A DNA stretch of 17,385 bases, from assembly GCA_937988865.1 (NCBI GenBank), contig CALKHV010000181.1, positions 1 through 17,385 on the forward strand, written 5' to 3'. Within the stretch, counting starts at the first letter, position 1. Each line of letters starts with the position of its first letter. A program made the position numbers and the translations under genes. This DNA comes from an uncultured Propionibacteriaceae bacterium. Lineage in GTDB: Bacteria; Actinomycetota; Actinomycetes; Propionibacteriales; Propionibacteriaceae. Positions 1-7,601 of this stretch are shown here, piece by piece. The notes under the pieces were generated by a model. That model had not been told where the DNA came from. It did no database searches and was given only the letters and a program-made list of their open reading frames with translations.

Positions 1-275
1 CTCAGGGAAACACGCCCCCGGCCGGACCAATCCGGCGCGGAACCTTGCGTCCTCAGGGAAACCCGCCCCGGCCGGCACGTCCTGGGGGCGGAAACCTTGC
101 GTCCGCAAGGAAACCCGCCCTGGCCGGTACGTCCCGGGGGGGAACCTTGCGTCCTCAAGGAAACACGCCGCCGGACGCGCCATTCAGGCACGGAACCTTG
201 CGTCCGCAAGGAAACACGCCCCCGGCCGGACCAATCCGGCGCGGAACCTTGCGTCCTCAAGGAAACACCCCCCGG
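1..275. repeat. Tandem array of about 51-bp hairpin-bearing units
   Basis: The core AACCTTGCGTCC recurs at 41, 93, 143, 194 and 245, giving steps of 52, 50, 51 and 51 bp. A partial unit at 1-40 shows that the array runs off the left edge. Each core carries a dyad: CCTTGC-GTCC-GCAAGG in the copies at 93 and 194, and the weaker CCTTG-CGTCCT-CAAGG in the copies at 143 and 245. The partial unit and the unit at 194 add a second perfect hairpin, GCCGGA-CCAA-TCCGGC. The inter-core segments are GC-rich and related to each other, and one recurs almost exactly. This is intergenic and lies downstream of the minus-strand exporter genes. The 52/50-bp steps break any reading frame through copy 2, so I take it as non-coding. 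It resembles a MIRU/VNTR- or REP-like element; the function is unknown. Confidence 0.85.
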
Positions 276-281
276 ACGCCC

Positions 282-378
282 GGGCAGCCGGAACGCGCCT
301 TCCGATGCCGGAGCGCAGCCGCGGAGCGGCGGTGCGCGCGAGGGCACCGGGAGGGGTCGGGGGCAGCCGGAACGCGCC
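282..378. repeat. 18-bp direct repeat pair between array and first gene
   Basis: An exact 18-bp sequence, GGGCAGCCGGAACGCGCC, occurs at 282-299 and again at 361-378, 79 bp apart. The first copy begins where the last 51-bp unit loses similarity, and the second copy lies in the loop of the hairpin at 344-386. It may be debris of the same array or a separate duplication. I see no gene in 276-391. Confidence 0.7.
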
Positions 379-386
379 CCCGGTGC
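344..386 (-). terminator. Candidate terminator hairpin of the exporter operon
   Basis: GCACCGGG (344-351) pairs perfectly with CCCGGTGC (379-386), leaving a 27-nt GC-rich loop. On the minus strand the hairpin starts 5 nt after the stop codon of the membrane gene at 392. There is no T-run after it, so it could be a U-less terminator or a transcript-end stabiliser and not a classical intrinsic terminator. Confidence 0.4.
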
Positions 387-391
387 TCAGC

Positions 392-2056
392 TCAGCGTCC
401 GCGCGTGACCTTGATCTTGTCGCCCCTGGCCGCAGCCTTCTGTTCCTCGACGAGCTTCTTCTGCTCCTCCTGCATGGCCTGCAACTCGTCGGAGTTCAGC
501 TTGCCCATGCGCAGGATGGCGAAGGCGACTGAGCCGAACGTCAGCGAGAGCCACGGCGACCAGCCCAGGACAAGCGGGAACGTGATGAGGGCGACCATGT
601 CGAAGCCGCGGATGAGGTTGAACATCAGGCCGGGCGGCATCGCGCCGAAGCCGGTCGAGATCATCGGCGAGGAGTAGTCGGCCGACTTGGCCGACACCCA
701 ACGGACAGCCCCGACGAAGCCCGCCAGGCCCGCCGCGATCGAGAACAGGGTGCCCTCGATGGGCGCGCGGTGCGGGGTGGACGACCCGATACCGATGAAC
801 GCCGGCGCCGCCGCGATCGCCCACACCAGGGCCAGGACGCCCGGGACGATGGAGGCGGCCGTGCGGATCTGGGCGGTCGAGAAGGGCAGGCACCTGGCCA
901 GCCCTCCCGTCCGGGAGAGGACGCGCAGGCTCGCGAAGAACGGGATCAGCGCCCCCATCAGCACGAGAGCCGAGATGCTCGGGTTCAGCGCCCTCAGACC
1001 GAGGGCCTGGATGGCGTAGGGCACGATCACGCTCGCGGCCAGCAGGAAGAAGGGCTTGGGGAAGCGCCAGAGTCGCTGGACGTCGCGCATGACGAGCGCG
1101 CGAAGGCCGTAGCCGACGCCGCGGGTGGGACGCACGTGTCCGCGGTTGACGGCGTCCCGTTCGACGAGGATGTCGCGGACGAGCCCGAAGTCGAGGGCGA
1201 ACATCGCGCCCTGCATGCCCGACACGAGCGAACCACCGCTCGTGAGTCGGGCGCGGCGGATGCGGTTCAGTCGCGAGCGGGCGATGACCCCTGCGCCGAT
1301 CATGAGCACCAGCCCGAACCCGGCCACGGCAAACGCCAGCTCTTCGCCGAGTTGGTCGGTGACACTGAGGGTGAACCAGCCTGCGGCGGTTCCCACAACC
1401 ATCATCAGCGTCGCCAGTCCGGCCAGCGAGACGATCCACTGGACGATCTGCACCGCCAGCGTCCGCTCGGCGCCTTGCTCGGCAGCGGCGAAGGCGGTGA
1501 GTCCGGCGGCCCCGAGGCCCGCCGCGAGGGCCCAGCCGACGATGGCCAGCGGGGACGACCCTGTCAGGGCTGCCACGAGTGCGCCGACTGCGAGCCCCAT
1601 ACCGAGGGCGGCACCGATCGCAAGCCACAGCCGCCTGACCAGGACTTTCGCGCGGCTGATGGGAGCGTCCATCAGCCAGAAGCCTTCGGCGGCGGAGGCG
1701 AGTACCGGGCCGAACATGCGGCTCGCGGCCAGCGTGAAGGCCAGGGCGGCCGCCAGGGCCGACCACGGCAGCAAACCACGTGCGGCCTGGCAGGTTCCGG
1801 ACGCGCATTCCGACGCGATGCCCTGCGCCTTGATGATGACGCTGATCAGCATCGCCGCGAGCATGACGAACGTGAAGGCGGCGACGTAGGCGTCCGAGAT
1901 GGCCTGACGCAGGTTGCGTGTGGCCCGGCCCTTTCGCCAGTCCTCCATGAGCAGGAGGAGTTGCTTCTCGTCGACGAGGTGCTGTGGCAGGCCGTCGGCG
2001 CTCAGGACGACGTGCTGGTGCTCCGGGGCGGGGGTCGGATCGGTGAGCTCACTCAT
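392..2056 (-). CDS. Large multi-pass membrane protein, permease partner of ABC ATPase
   Basis: This 554-residue protein is probably the membrane half of an ABC exporter. A soluble N-terminus of about 55 residues is followed by roughly ten to eleven hydrophobic segments. The first four are near residues 56-76, 96-112, 143-165 and 170-190. The C-terminal tail of about 35 residues is charged, Glu/Lys-rich and possibly helical. Two cysteines six residues apart (84 and 89) sit in the first predicted extracytoplasmic loop and could form a disulfide. The start codon overlaps the stop of the upstream ATPase gene as ATGA (2053-2056), so the two are translationally coupled. Length and layout recall the uncharacterised actinobacterial DUF6297 membrane proteins found beside ABC ATPases; that name is from memory and unverified. 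The substrate is unknown. No good Shine-Dalgarno is visible, consistent with coupling. Confidence 0.8.
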   Translation of the reverse strand: MSELTDPTPAPEHQHVVLSADGLPQHLVDEKQLLLLMEDWRKGRATRNLRQAISDAYVAAFTFVMLAAMLISVIIKAQGIASECASGTCQAARGLLPWSALAAALAFTLAASRMFGPVLASAAEGFWLMDAPISRAKVLVRRLWLAIGAALGMGLAVGALVAALTGSSPLAIVGWALAAGLGAAGLTAFAAAEQGAERTLAVQIVQWIVSLAGLATLMMVVGTAAGWFTLSVTDQLGEELAFAVAGFGLVLMIGAGVIARSRLNRIRRARLTSGGSLVSGMQGAMFALDFGLVRDILVERDAVNRGHVRPTRGVGYGLRALVMRDVQRLWRFPKPFFLLAASVIVPYAIQALGLRALNPSISALVLMGALIPFFASLRVLSRTGGLARCLPFSTAQIRTAASIVPGVLALVWAIAAAPAFIGIGSSTPHRAPIEGTLFSIAAGLAGFVGAVRWVSAKSADYSSPMISTGFGAMPPGLMFNLIRGFDMVALITFPLVLGWSPWLSLTFGSVAFAILRMGKLNSDELQAMQEEQKKLVEEQKAAARGDKIKVTRGR

Positions 2057-2790
2057 CCGCGCGGCCCACCCAACTCGACGATGCGGCAACCGAGCGCCTC
2101 GACGAGGGAGGGTTCGTGGCTGGCCATGACGATGGCGAGGCCTTCGTCGAGTTCGGAGCGCAGCCGACGTCCGAGCCAGGCGATGCCCTCGGTGTCGAGA
2201 CGCTGTTCGGGTTCGTCGAGGATCAACAGCTTCCTCGGACGCACGAACGCCGTCGCGAGCGCCAGGCGCCGCCGCTGGCCACTCGACAGCGTCCCGGGAA
2301 GTTGGCCCGACTGCGGCACCAACTGCACCTCTTCCAGCACCTCGTCGACCAACGCGTCCGCCTCGTCGAGTCCGTGGGCGCGGGCCAGCAGGTCGAGGTG
2401 CTCGACCACCGAGAGATCGGGGAAGAAGTCGAGGTCGTCGATGACGGTGGCGACCGTGCGACGGATGTCGGCGTTCGTCTCGTTCATGCGCGTCCCCAGC
2501 ACTTCGACCGTGCCCTCGGTCGGTCGGTCGGCGCCGACGATGCAGCGCAGGACCGTCGACTTGCCGGCACCATTGCGTCCGGTCAGGGCGACCGCCTCGC
2601 CTGCGTGGACCTGCAGGTTGAAGTCTTCGACGATCACGTTCGGCCCGTACTTCTTGGTCAGGTGGCTCACCGACAGCACCACATCCCTGGCCGGACGCCG
2701 GGTCTCCTGCCGGGCAGCAGGACGCCCCTCGTCCTGCACGGGACGCGCCTGCTTCGGGACGGGACGCCGGATCTTGTTCGCATTCGCCAT
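2053..2790 (-). CDS. ABC transporter ATP-binding protein with RP-rich N-terminal tail
   Basis: A 245-residue nucleotide-binding subunit that would power the membrane protein encoded next. Walker A is GRNGAGKST (71-79), the signature is LSSGQ (168-172), Walker B is LLILDEP (188-194), the D-loop is LD at 198-199 and the switch His is 225. At the position of the usual Q-loop glutamine there is Asp118 (in ATVIDD). Before the ABC fold, which begins near residue 37, is a basic, probably disordered tail with Arg-Pro repeats spaced 7, 7 and 9 residues. I chose ATG 2790 because a GAGAAT -10-like box ends 7 nt upstream, fitting a leaderless start. ATG 2799 and GTG 2805 are in-frame alternatives. It is divergent from menG, with a 70-bp shared region. 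Heterodimer or homodimer state is unknown. Confidence 0.88.
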   Translation of the reverse strand: MANANKIRRPVPKQARPVQDEGRPAARQETRRPARDVVLSVSHLTKKYGPNVIVEDFNLQVHAGEAVALTGRNGAGKSTVLRCIVGADRPTEGTVEVLGTRMNETNADIRRTVATVIDDLDFFPDLSVVEHLDLLARAHGLDEADALVDEVLEEVQLVPQSGQLPGTLSSGQRRRLALATAFVRPRKLLILDEPEQRLDTEGIAWLGRRLRSELDEGLAIVMASHEPSLVEALGCRIVELGGPRG

Positions 2791-2797
2791 GGCGTCC

Positions 2798-2803
2798 ATT
2801 CTC
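2798..2803 (-). promoter_or_regulatory. Candidate -10 box for leaderless ABC operon
   Basis: Read on the minus strand this is GAGAAT, matching TATAAT at four positions. It ends 7 nt before ATG 2790. No Shine-Dalgarno precedes that ATG and no -35 match is obvious. It is weaker than the plus-strand boxes because the first T is missing. Confidence 0.35.
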
Positions 2804-2847
2804 ACGCATCGGGGAAGCGCCGACGCACACCCCCACTCCCGGACGCC

Positions 2848-2853
2848 TACACT
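2848..2853 (+). promoter_or_regulatory. Candidate -10 box for leaderless menG
   Basis: TACACT ends 7 nt before the GTG at 2861, placing the transcription start on or next to the first codon base. No Shine-Dalgarno lies upstream of that GTG, and no -35 hexamer is clear at 17 bp. Confidence 0.5.
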
Positions 2854-2860
2854 GACGCTC

Positions 2861-3559
2861 GTGTTCGAGTCCAGGGCCACCCTTGCCAAGCGTCGTGCCG
2901 ACGTGTCCGCCATGTTCGACGGCGTGGCCCGGCGCTACGACCTGATGAACGACGTGCTGAGCCTCGGCGCCGACCGGCAGTGGAGGAAGGCTGTCGTCGA
3001 GGAGATCGCGCCGCGTCCGGGCATGACGATCCTCGACCTCGCGGCCGGCACCGGGACCTCCTCGCGTCCCTTCGCGGACGCCGGCGCCGACGTCTTCCCC
3101 ACCGACCTCAGTCTGGGGATGCTGGCCGTGGGCAAGGAGCGCGAGCCCGACCTGCCCTTCGTCGCGGGGGACGCATTGCACCTGCCCTTCGCCGACGACT
3201 CGTTCGACGCGACCACGATCAGCTTCGGGCTTCGCAACGTCGAGGACACGGCCGCGGCACTCACGGAACTCCTGCGGGTGACGCGTCCCGGCGGTCAGGT
3301 GGTCATCTGCGAGTTCTCGACCCCCGTCTGGGCGCCCTTCCGTGCCGCCTACCGCAACTACCTGCTGCGTGCGCTCCCGGCTGTCGCGAAGCTGGGGTCG
3401 TCCAATGCTGCCGCGTACGACTACCTCGCCGAGTCGATCCTCGCCTGGCCCGACCAGCCCGGGCTCGCCGACCTGATGTCGTCGGTCGGCTGGCAGGCGG
3501 TCGGGTGGCGCAACCTCAGCGGTGGCATCGTCGCGCTCCACCGCGGGTGGGCGCGATGA
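2861..3559 (+). CDS. menG: Demethylmenaquinone methyltransferase
   Basis: This 232-residue class I SAM-dependent methyltransferase of the UbiE/MenG family transfers a methyl group to C-3 of demethylmenaquinone, the last step of menaquinone synthesis. The N-terminal family hallmark [13 protein letters not shown] is at residues 18-30. The SAM-binding glycine motif LDLAAGTGT is at 58-66, the [14 protein letters not shown] region at 103-116, and the [11 protein letters not shown] block at 139-149. Length is normal for the family. GTG 2861 was chosen because it puts the hallmark at its usual distance from the N-terminus and because of the upstream -10 box. Its stop overlaps the start of the nuclease gene as ATGA (3556-3559). 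It is separate from the other men genes of the window, which are on the opposite strand beginning at 5976. A UbiE role in ubiquinone synthesis is unlikely in this type of organism. Confidence 0.93.
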   Translation: MFESRATLAKRRADVSAMFDGVARRYDLMNDVLSLGADRQWRKAVVEEIAPRPGMTILDLAAGTGTSSRPFADAGADVFPTDLSLGMLAVGKEREPDLPFVAGDALHLPFADDSFDATTISFGLRNVEDTAAALTELLRVTRPGGQVVICEFSTPVWAPFRAAYRNYLLRALPAVAKLGSSNAAAYDYLAESILAWPDQPGLADLMSSVGWQAVGWRNLSGGIVALHRGWAR

Positions 3560-5253
3560 TCCTGCTGGACCCGTACGCGTCCCGCAGTTGCCCGGTCAAG
3601 ATCCAGCACGAGTTCGACCCCCTGCGCACCACCGCACCGGACGATGAGGGGCTGCGCGAGTCGTTCACGGGCGGGAAGCTCTTCGAGACCCAGGTGCTCG
3701 ACGAGATCTGTGCCGCGCGTCCGGATCTGGTCACCGACCTCAGGAACTCCGGGCTGGGCACGGCCGAGCGTGAGCTGGCCACACGCGTGGCCGTCGAGCG
3801 CGGTGACTGGGTCATCATCGGTCCCACGGTGCCGATCGATCCGGTCGGTCACCGTCGCGGCCACCCGGACGTCCTGGTCAGGGACGCCGACCGTCCCGAC
3901 GGGCGTCCTGGTTACCTGCCTGTCGAGTGCAAGCGCCACCTCGTCCTGGAGCAGGGCTCGGCAGAACATCGCGGACACTTCTCACGGCTGTCCGAGCCGC
4001 TGCGGTCGGCGTCCATCGAGGTAGCCGAGCGAAGCTTCCGCTCAAGTCGCGACTACGACCTCATGCAGATGGCCCACTACTGGCGCCTGCTCGAGGCGGC
4101 CGGCTGGAGCGCGCCCGGCGATCCGACCGCCGGCGTCATCGGCACCGACGTGGTGCCGGGGGTGGGAAGCCCGGTCATCGCCTGGGTGAGCCTGACGGCG
4201 AAGCTGATCCGCACCTTCTCGCGGACCTCCGAACTGGGGTGGAAGCGCCGTGGTGGCCTGGAGCGGTACGACCACGAGCACAACTTCCGGGTGAAGGTCG
4301 CCACGCAGGTGAGCCGCCGCACGGGCGCTCCCGATGACCCGCCGCTGATGGTGAACCCCGTGGTGGTGCCCGAGTGCGCGTCCTGTCAATGGTGGGAACT
4401 GTGCCGCGTCCAACTCAACGACGACGACCTCAGCCTGCGCATCTCGAAGTCGCCCCTGGACGTCCGCGAGATCAACGTGCTGCGGACCCGCGGCGTCCAC
4501 ACGATCCACGACCTGGCCGGGGCCGACATCGACGCCCTGCTCGTCGACTACCTGCCCGAGGTGCGCCACCGCCACGGAGCCGAGGGACGCCTTCGCCTCG
4601 CCGCCCGCCGTGCGAACCTCATGCTCACCGGACGCGAACTCGACCGCCTCACCGACGGTCCGATCGACGTGCCCGAGGCGAGTCTTGAGATCGACTTCGA
4701 CATCGAGACGTCCCGCAGCGACCAGGTGTACCTGTGGGGCTTCCTGGTGCATGACCGCACCAGCGTCGAGCCGCCCCGTTACGTCAGCTTCGCCCGCTTC
4801 GACGACCTCACCCGGGCCGACGAGATCGCCCTGGCCCACGAGGCCATGGGCTGGCTGGCCGACCTCGTGGCTGAGCGTCCGGATGCGGCCGTCTACCACT
4901 ACTCGGACTACGAGATCCTGCACATCGGCAAGCTCCTCGGACGCCAGCCCGGCTCCCTGGGCGCGCGGCTGCTCGACCGGCAGGACCTCTTCGTCGACAT
5001 GTTCACCCTGGTCAGGGACAACTTCTTCGGCGCCAACGGGCTGGGCCTCAAGGTCGTCGCGCACACCGGCGCGGGATTCGAGTGGCGGGACGCCAACCCC
5101 GGGGGCCTCAACTCCCAGCTCTGGTTCGACGACGCCGTCCGGGCCGGATCCGAACGGGAACGAAACGAGGCCCGCGAACGGGTGCTGGCGTACAACGAGG
5201 ACGACGTCCGGGCGACCCACGCCCTGAGGGCCTGGTTGAGGACGCTCTCCTGA
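3556..5253 (+). CDS. TM0106-type two-domain nuclease: Cas4/RecB-like PD-(D/E)XK plus DEDDy exonuclease
   Basis: A 565-residue predicted nuclease with two active sites. The N-terminal part looks like a Cas4/AddB-type PD-(D/E)XK domain, with Asp105, then Glu124-Cys-Lys126. Cys12 plus Cys274-x2-Cys277-x5-Cys283 is the spacing expected for a 4Fe-4S cluster. A helix-hairpin-helix-like stretch near residues 300-330 could bind DNA. The C-terminal part resembles the RNase_H_2/YprB 3'-5' exonuclease fold, with Asp382-x-Glu384 and Tyr546-x3-Asp550 as DEDDy metal ligands. The family is usually annotated 'TM0106 family RecB-like putative nuclease'; to my knowledge its cellular role is not established, though DNA repair or processing is a reasonable inference. 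ATG 3556 overlaps the menG stop by 4 bp, so the two are probably co-transcribed. The 51 bp after it show no clear terminator. Confidence 0.82.
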   Translation: MILLDPYASRSCPVKIQHEFDPLRTTAPDDEGLRESFTGGKLFETQVLDEICAARPDLVTDLRNSGLGTAERELATRVAVERGDWVIIGPTVPIDPVGHRRGHPDVLVRDADRPDGRPGYLPVECKRHLVLEQGSAEHRGHFSRLSEPLRSASIEVAERSFRSSRDYDLMQMAHYWRLLEAAGWSAPGDPTAGVIGTDVVPGVGSPVIAWVSLTAKLIRTFSRTSELGWKRRGGLERYDHEHNFRVKVATQVSRRTGAPDDPPLMVNPVVVPECASCQWWELCRVQLNDDDLSLRISKSPLDVREINVLRTRGVHTIHDLAGADIDALLVDYLPEVRHRHGAEGRLRLAARRANLMLTGRELDRLTDGPIDVPEASLEIDFDIETSRSDQVYLWGFLVHDRTSVEPPRYVSFARFDDLTRADEIALAHEAMGWLADLVAERPDAAVYHYSDYEILHIGKLLGRQPGSLGARLLDRQDLFVDMFTLVRDNFFGANGLGLKVVAHTGAGFEWRDANPGGLNSQLWFDDAVRAGSERERNEARERVLAYNEDDVRATHALRAWLRTLS

Positions 5254-5304
5254 ACGGTCGCCCAGACTCTTCTCAGCCCTCGAACGGCGTGATTGGCCTG
5301 AGCC

Positions 5305-5963
5305 TTGGCACCCACCCAACCCCCCGTTCGCCGCGCCCGTGTTCTCCTTGCCCTCGGCCCCCTGGTCGCCCTCATCGGCGCTGCGGGCACTGCGCAGGCC
5401 AGCCCTCCGCCGTCGACCCAGGGGCACCTGATCGGCGTGGACGGCGTCACGATCGTCACATTGGGGCCGAAACCGTTCACCGCGGGCGTCAGCGGCGACA
5501 CGACCGCTGGAACACGAACCTCGGCCGCACGGGCCTCATCGTCAATGGCGACGACGTCACGGCGACCGGGCTGTTCGTCGAGCACTTCCAGCAGTACAAC
5601 ACCGTCTGGAACGGTGAGCGCGGGACAGTCGTGCTCTACCAGAACGAACTCGCCTATGACCCGCCCACACAGGCCGACTGGACCCGACCCGACGGCACAC
5701 TCGGCTACCCGGGTTACAAGGTGAGCAACGGGGTCAAGCAGCACGACCTCTACGGCGCGGGTGTGTACGGCTACAACCGCAACAACCCTGCGATCGTCAC
5801 CGAGAACGGCTTCGAAGCGCCCGCCACTGAAGGGGTCACCTTGCGCCACATCATGACCGTGAACCTCGGAGCGGGCACGATCAAGCATGTGGTGAACGGT
5901 GTGGGCACGCAGGCTGACACCACCAACACGGGGACGCCGCAATACGTCGTGCAGTACCGGTGA
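5305..5963 (+). pseudogene. Degraded secreted protein: signal peptide plus C-terminal domain in different frames
   Basis: From TTG 5305 one frame encodes a good signal peptide: a basic VRRAR, a hydrophobic stretch and an Ala-x-Ala-like cleavage site near TAQASP. That frame then degenerates to low-complexity sequence and stops at 5724. From about 5502 another frame encodes 153 residues that look like real protein (DRWNTNLGRTG, VEHFQQYNTVWNGERG, YDPPTQADW, MTVNLGAGT) and ends at 5963. A 1-nt loss near 5495-5502 would join the frames. The C-terminal part resembles the end of large secreted beta-helix-like actinobacterial proteins often labelled 'coagulation factor 5/8 type' or 'adenylyl cyclase'; I recognise this from memory only. 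Those proteins are several hundred residues longer, so an internal deletion is likely too. It ends 12 bp before the menD stop, tail to tail. Confidence 0.7.
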
Positions 5964-5975
5964 GCCTCGGATCGG

Positions 5976-7601
5976 CTACTTCAAGGCCGCCGCCCTGAGG
6001 GAGGCGTCGAGGTCCCGGCGTCCGGCTCGTTCGACCTGGGCCACCACGACCTCGACCCCTTGCGGGGGTGTGGCCAGGACGCCGACCAGGTCGTCCAGGC
6101 TGGTGACCCGGCTGGCCGGGACGCCGTAGCCACTCGCCACCTCGACGAGGTCGACGTCGTGGGGCGTCCCGAAGACGCGCTCGAACGAGTCGGAGTGCTC
6201 GGGGGCGCCCTGCTCGAGGGTGTGGAAGATGCTGCCGCCGCGATCGTCCACGACGACGTAGCGCAGGTCGGGACGGGGCTCCCCGACACCGGACCAGAGC
6301 CCGCCGATGTCGTGCAGGAAGGTGAGGTCGCCGACCAGGCAGGTGGTCGCGGCACCGGTCGCGAGGGCGACCCCGCGAGCTGTGGACACCAGACCGTCGA
6401 TCCCGGCCAGACCACGATTGGCCCACACCACCGGGCCGTCCGGGTGGATGGGCGCGAGGTCGAGATCGCGGACGGCATTGCTCGACCCGACCACCAACTG
6501 GTCGTCACCACCGAGAGAGGACAGGACCGCAGCCGCGACCACCTGCCCACAGAAGAGGCCGCTGACAAGGCGTGACACCCGACCGAGGACGTAGACGTCT
6601 GCCTGCTGCCACTCGGTGAGCCACGAGGGGTCCCCGTGGGGTTGGGCGTCGACGTCGATGCCGTCGACCACCATGCAGGCGGCGAACCCGGGGTCGACCC
6701 AGTCACTCCGCGCGGCGACCATGACGATCTCGAGGTCCCGCCGCCGCAGGAGCGCGCCGACCGGGCGGGAGAGGGTCGGACGTCCGTGGACGATCACCCG
6801 CTCGATGCGCTCGCGCAGGCCCTCGCGTCCGAGGAGCAGCCTGTAGGTCGCGATCGCGTTCGCGCCGGCGCGGGCGTTGCCCGACGGTTCGCTCAGCAAC
6901 GGCCAGCCGCAGGCCTCGGCGAGCTGGCGCGCCGTCGCCCCGACGCCCGGAGCCGCGTCCCCCACGAGCACGACCGTGCGCAGCGGGTCGTCCAGGACGG
7001 CCAGCAGGTCGCCCTCGACCGGTGAGACGAAGAGTTCGGACGCCGGCTCGACGACCTCGGCGTCCGGCATGAGGGGTTCGGCGAACTCGCAGTTGAGTTG
7101 CACCGGGCCGGGACGCAGGGTCCGCGTCCCCAGGGCGACGTGCAGGGCGCGTCGCAGGGCGAACCGCCAGGACGCCGGGTCACCGGCCAGACTCGACAAT
7201 CGCACTCCGGCAAGGGCGAACGCGCCGAAGATGCCCGCCTGGTCAGTGGTCTGGTTCGAGCCCGCATGACGCATCAGCTCCGGACGGTCGGCGCTCACGA
7301 CCACGAGCGGCACCGCGCTGTGGTGCGCCTCCATGACCGCGGGCATCAGGTTCCCGACTGCTGTGCCCGACGTGGTCACCACCGCGACCGGGCGTCCGGA
7401 GGCCTTGGCCAGCCCCAGCGCCAGGAAGCCCGCCGAGCGCTCGTCGATGCGGACGTGGAGACGCACGCGTCCGGACGTTTCGGCATGGGCGAGGAGTATC
7501 GACAGCGGTGCGTTGCGCGACCCCGGTGACAGCACGACGTCGGTCGTACCTGCCTCGAGGAGTTGCTCGAGAACCACCTGGGCGAGCGTCCACGAACTCA
7601 T
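5976..7601 (-). CDS. menD: 2-succinyl-5-enolpyruvyl-6-hydroxy-3-cyclohexene-1-carboxylate synthase
   Basis: A 541-residue thiamine-diphosphate enzyme that joins isochorismate to 2-oxoglutarate with loss of CO2, the first committed step of the classical menaquinone pathway. N-terminal family blocks are LSPGSRNAPLSI, then VTTSGTAVGNLMPAV, then ADRPELMRHAGSNQTTDQ. The C-terminal cofactor motif starts at VGDLTFLHD and ends at VVVDDRGGSIF; the middle acidic residue there takes the place of the Asn seen in E. coli MenD. Length is typical. The start at ATG 7601 is decided by a strong Shine-Dalgarno, AAGGAGG, 4 nt upstream. The start also overlaps the menC stop as ATGA (7598-7601). It is the last gene of the menE-menA-menC-menD operon. 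Confidence 0.95.
   Translation of the reverse strand: MSSWTLAQVVLEQLLEAGTTDVVLSPGSRNAPLSILLAHAETSGRVRLHVRIDERSAGFLALGLAKASGRPVAVVTTSGTAVGNLMPAVMEAHHSAVPLVVVSADRPELMRHAGSNQTTDQAGIFGAFALAGVRLSSLAGDPASWRFALRRALHVALGTRTLRPGPVQLNCEFAEPLMPDAEVVEPASELFVSPVEGDLLAVLDDPLRTVVLVGDAAPGVGATARQLAEACGWPLLSEPSGNARAGANAIATYRLLLGREGLRERIERVIVHGRPTLSRPVGALLRRRDLEIVMVAARSDWVDPGFAACMVVDGIDVDAQPHGDPSWLTEWQQADVYVLGRVSRLVSGLFCGQVVAAAVLSSLGGDDQLVVGSSNAVRDLDLAPIHPDGPVVWANRGLAGIDGLVSTARGVALATGAATTCLVGDLTFLHDIGGLWSGVGEPRPDLRYVVVDDRGGSIFHTLEQGAPEHSDSFERVFGTPHDVDLVEVASGYGVPASRVTSLDDLVGVLATPPQGVEVVVAQVERAGRRDLDASLRAAALK

Noticed and set aside
1..275. CRISPR array
   Set aside because: The interval segments are related to each other and one recurs almost exactly, which spacers would not do. 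The repeat cores themselves vary, and no cas gene is adjacent (the Cas4-like domain at 3556 belongs to a different, stand-alone nuclease family).
3..677. Plus-strand reading frame through the 51-bp array giving a repeating 17-residue peptide
   Set aside because: The 52/50-bp steps throw copy 2 out of frame, the frame then runs 286 bp antisense into the exporter membrane gene, and no start signal is visible.
770..2860. Long plus-strand open frame upstream of menG
   Set aside because: It is the antisense of two well-supported minus-strand ABC genes. The translation is Arg/Gly/Asp-rich without any recognisable domain, as expected for shadow frames in GC-rich DNA.
2116..3555. N-terminal extension of the nuclease reading frame
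   Set aside because: It lies antisense to the ATPase gene and out of frame inside menG. The family-like N-terminus with Cys12 begins at ATG 3556.
5254..5304. Terminator after the nuclease gene
   Set aside because: Only a short loose repeat of GAACGG is present, with no stable stem and no T-run.
5976..7601. Loss of a metal ligand in MenD, because the usual Asn-containing NN motif reads VVVDDRGG
   Set aside because: An Asp at the middle position can serve as the magnesium ligand, and as I recall actinobacterial MenD proteins carry it, so it is probably a lineage feature and not a defect.
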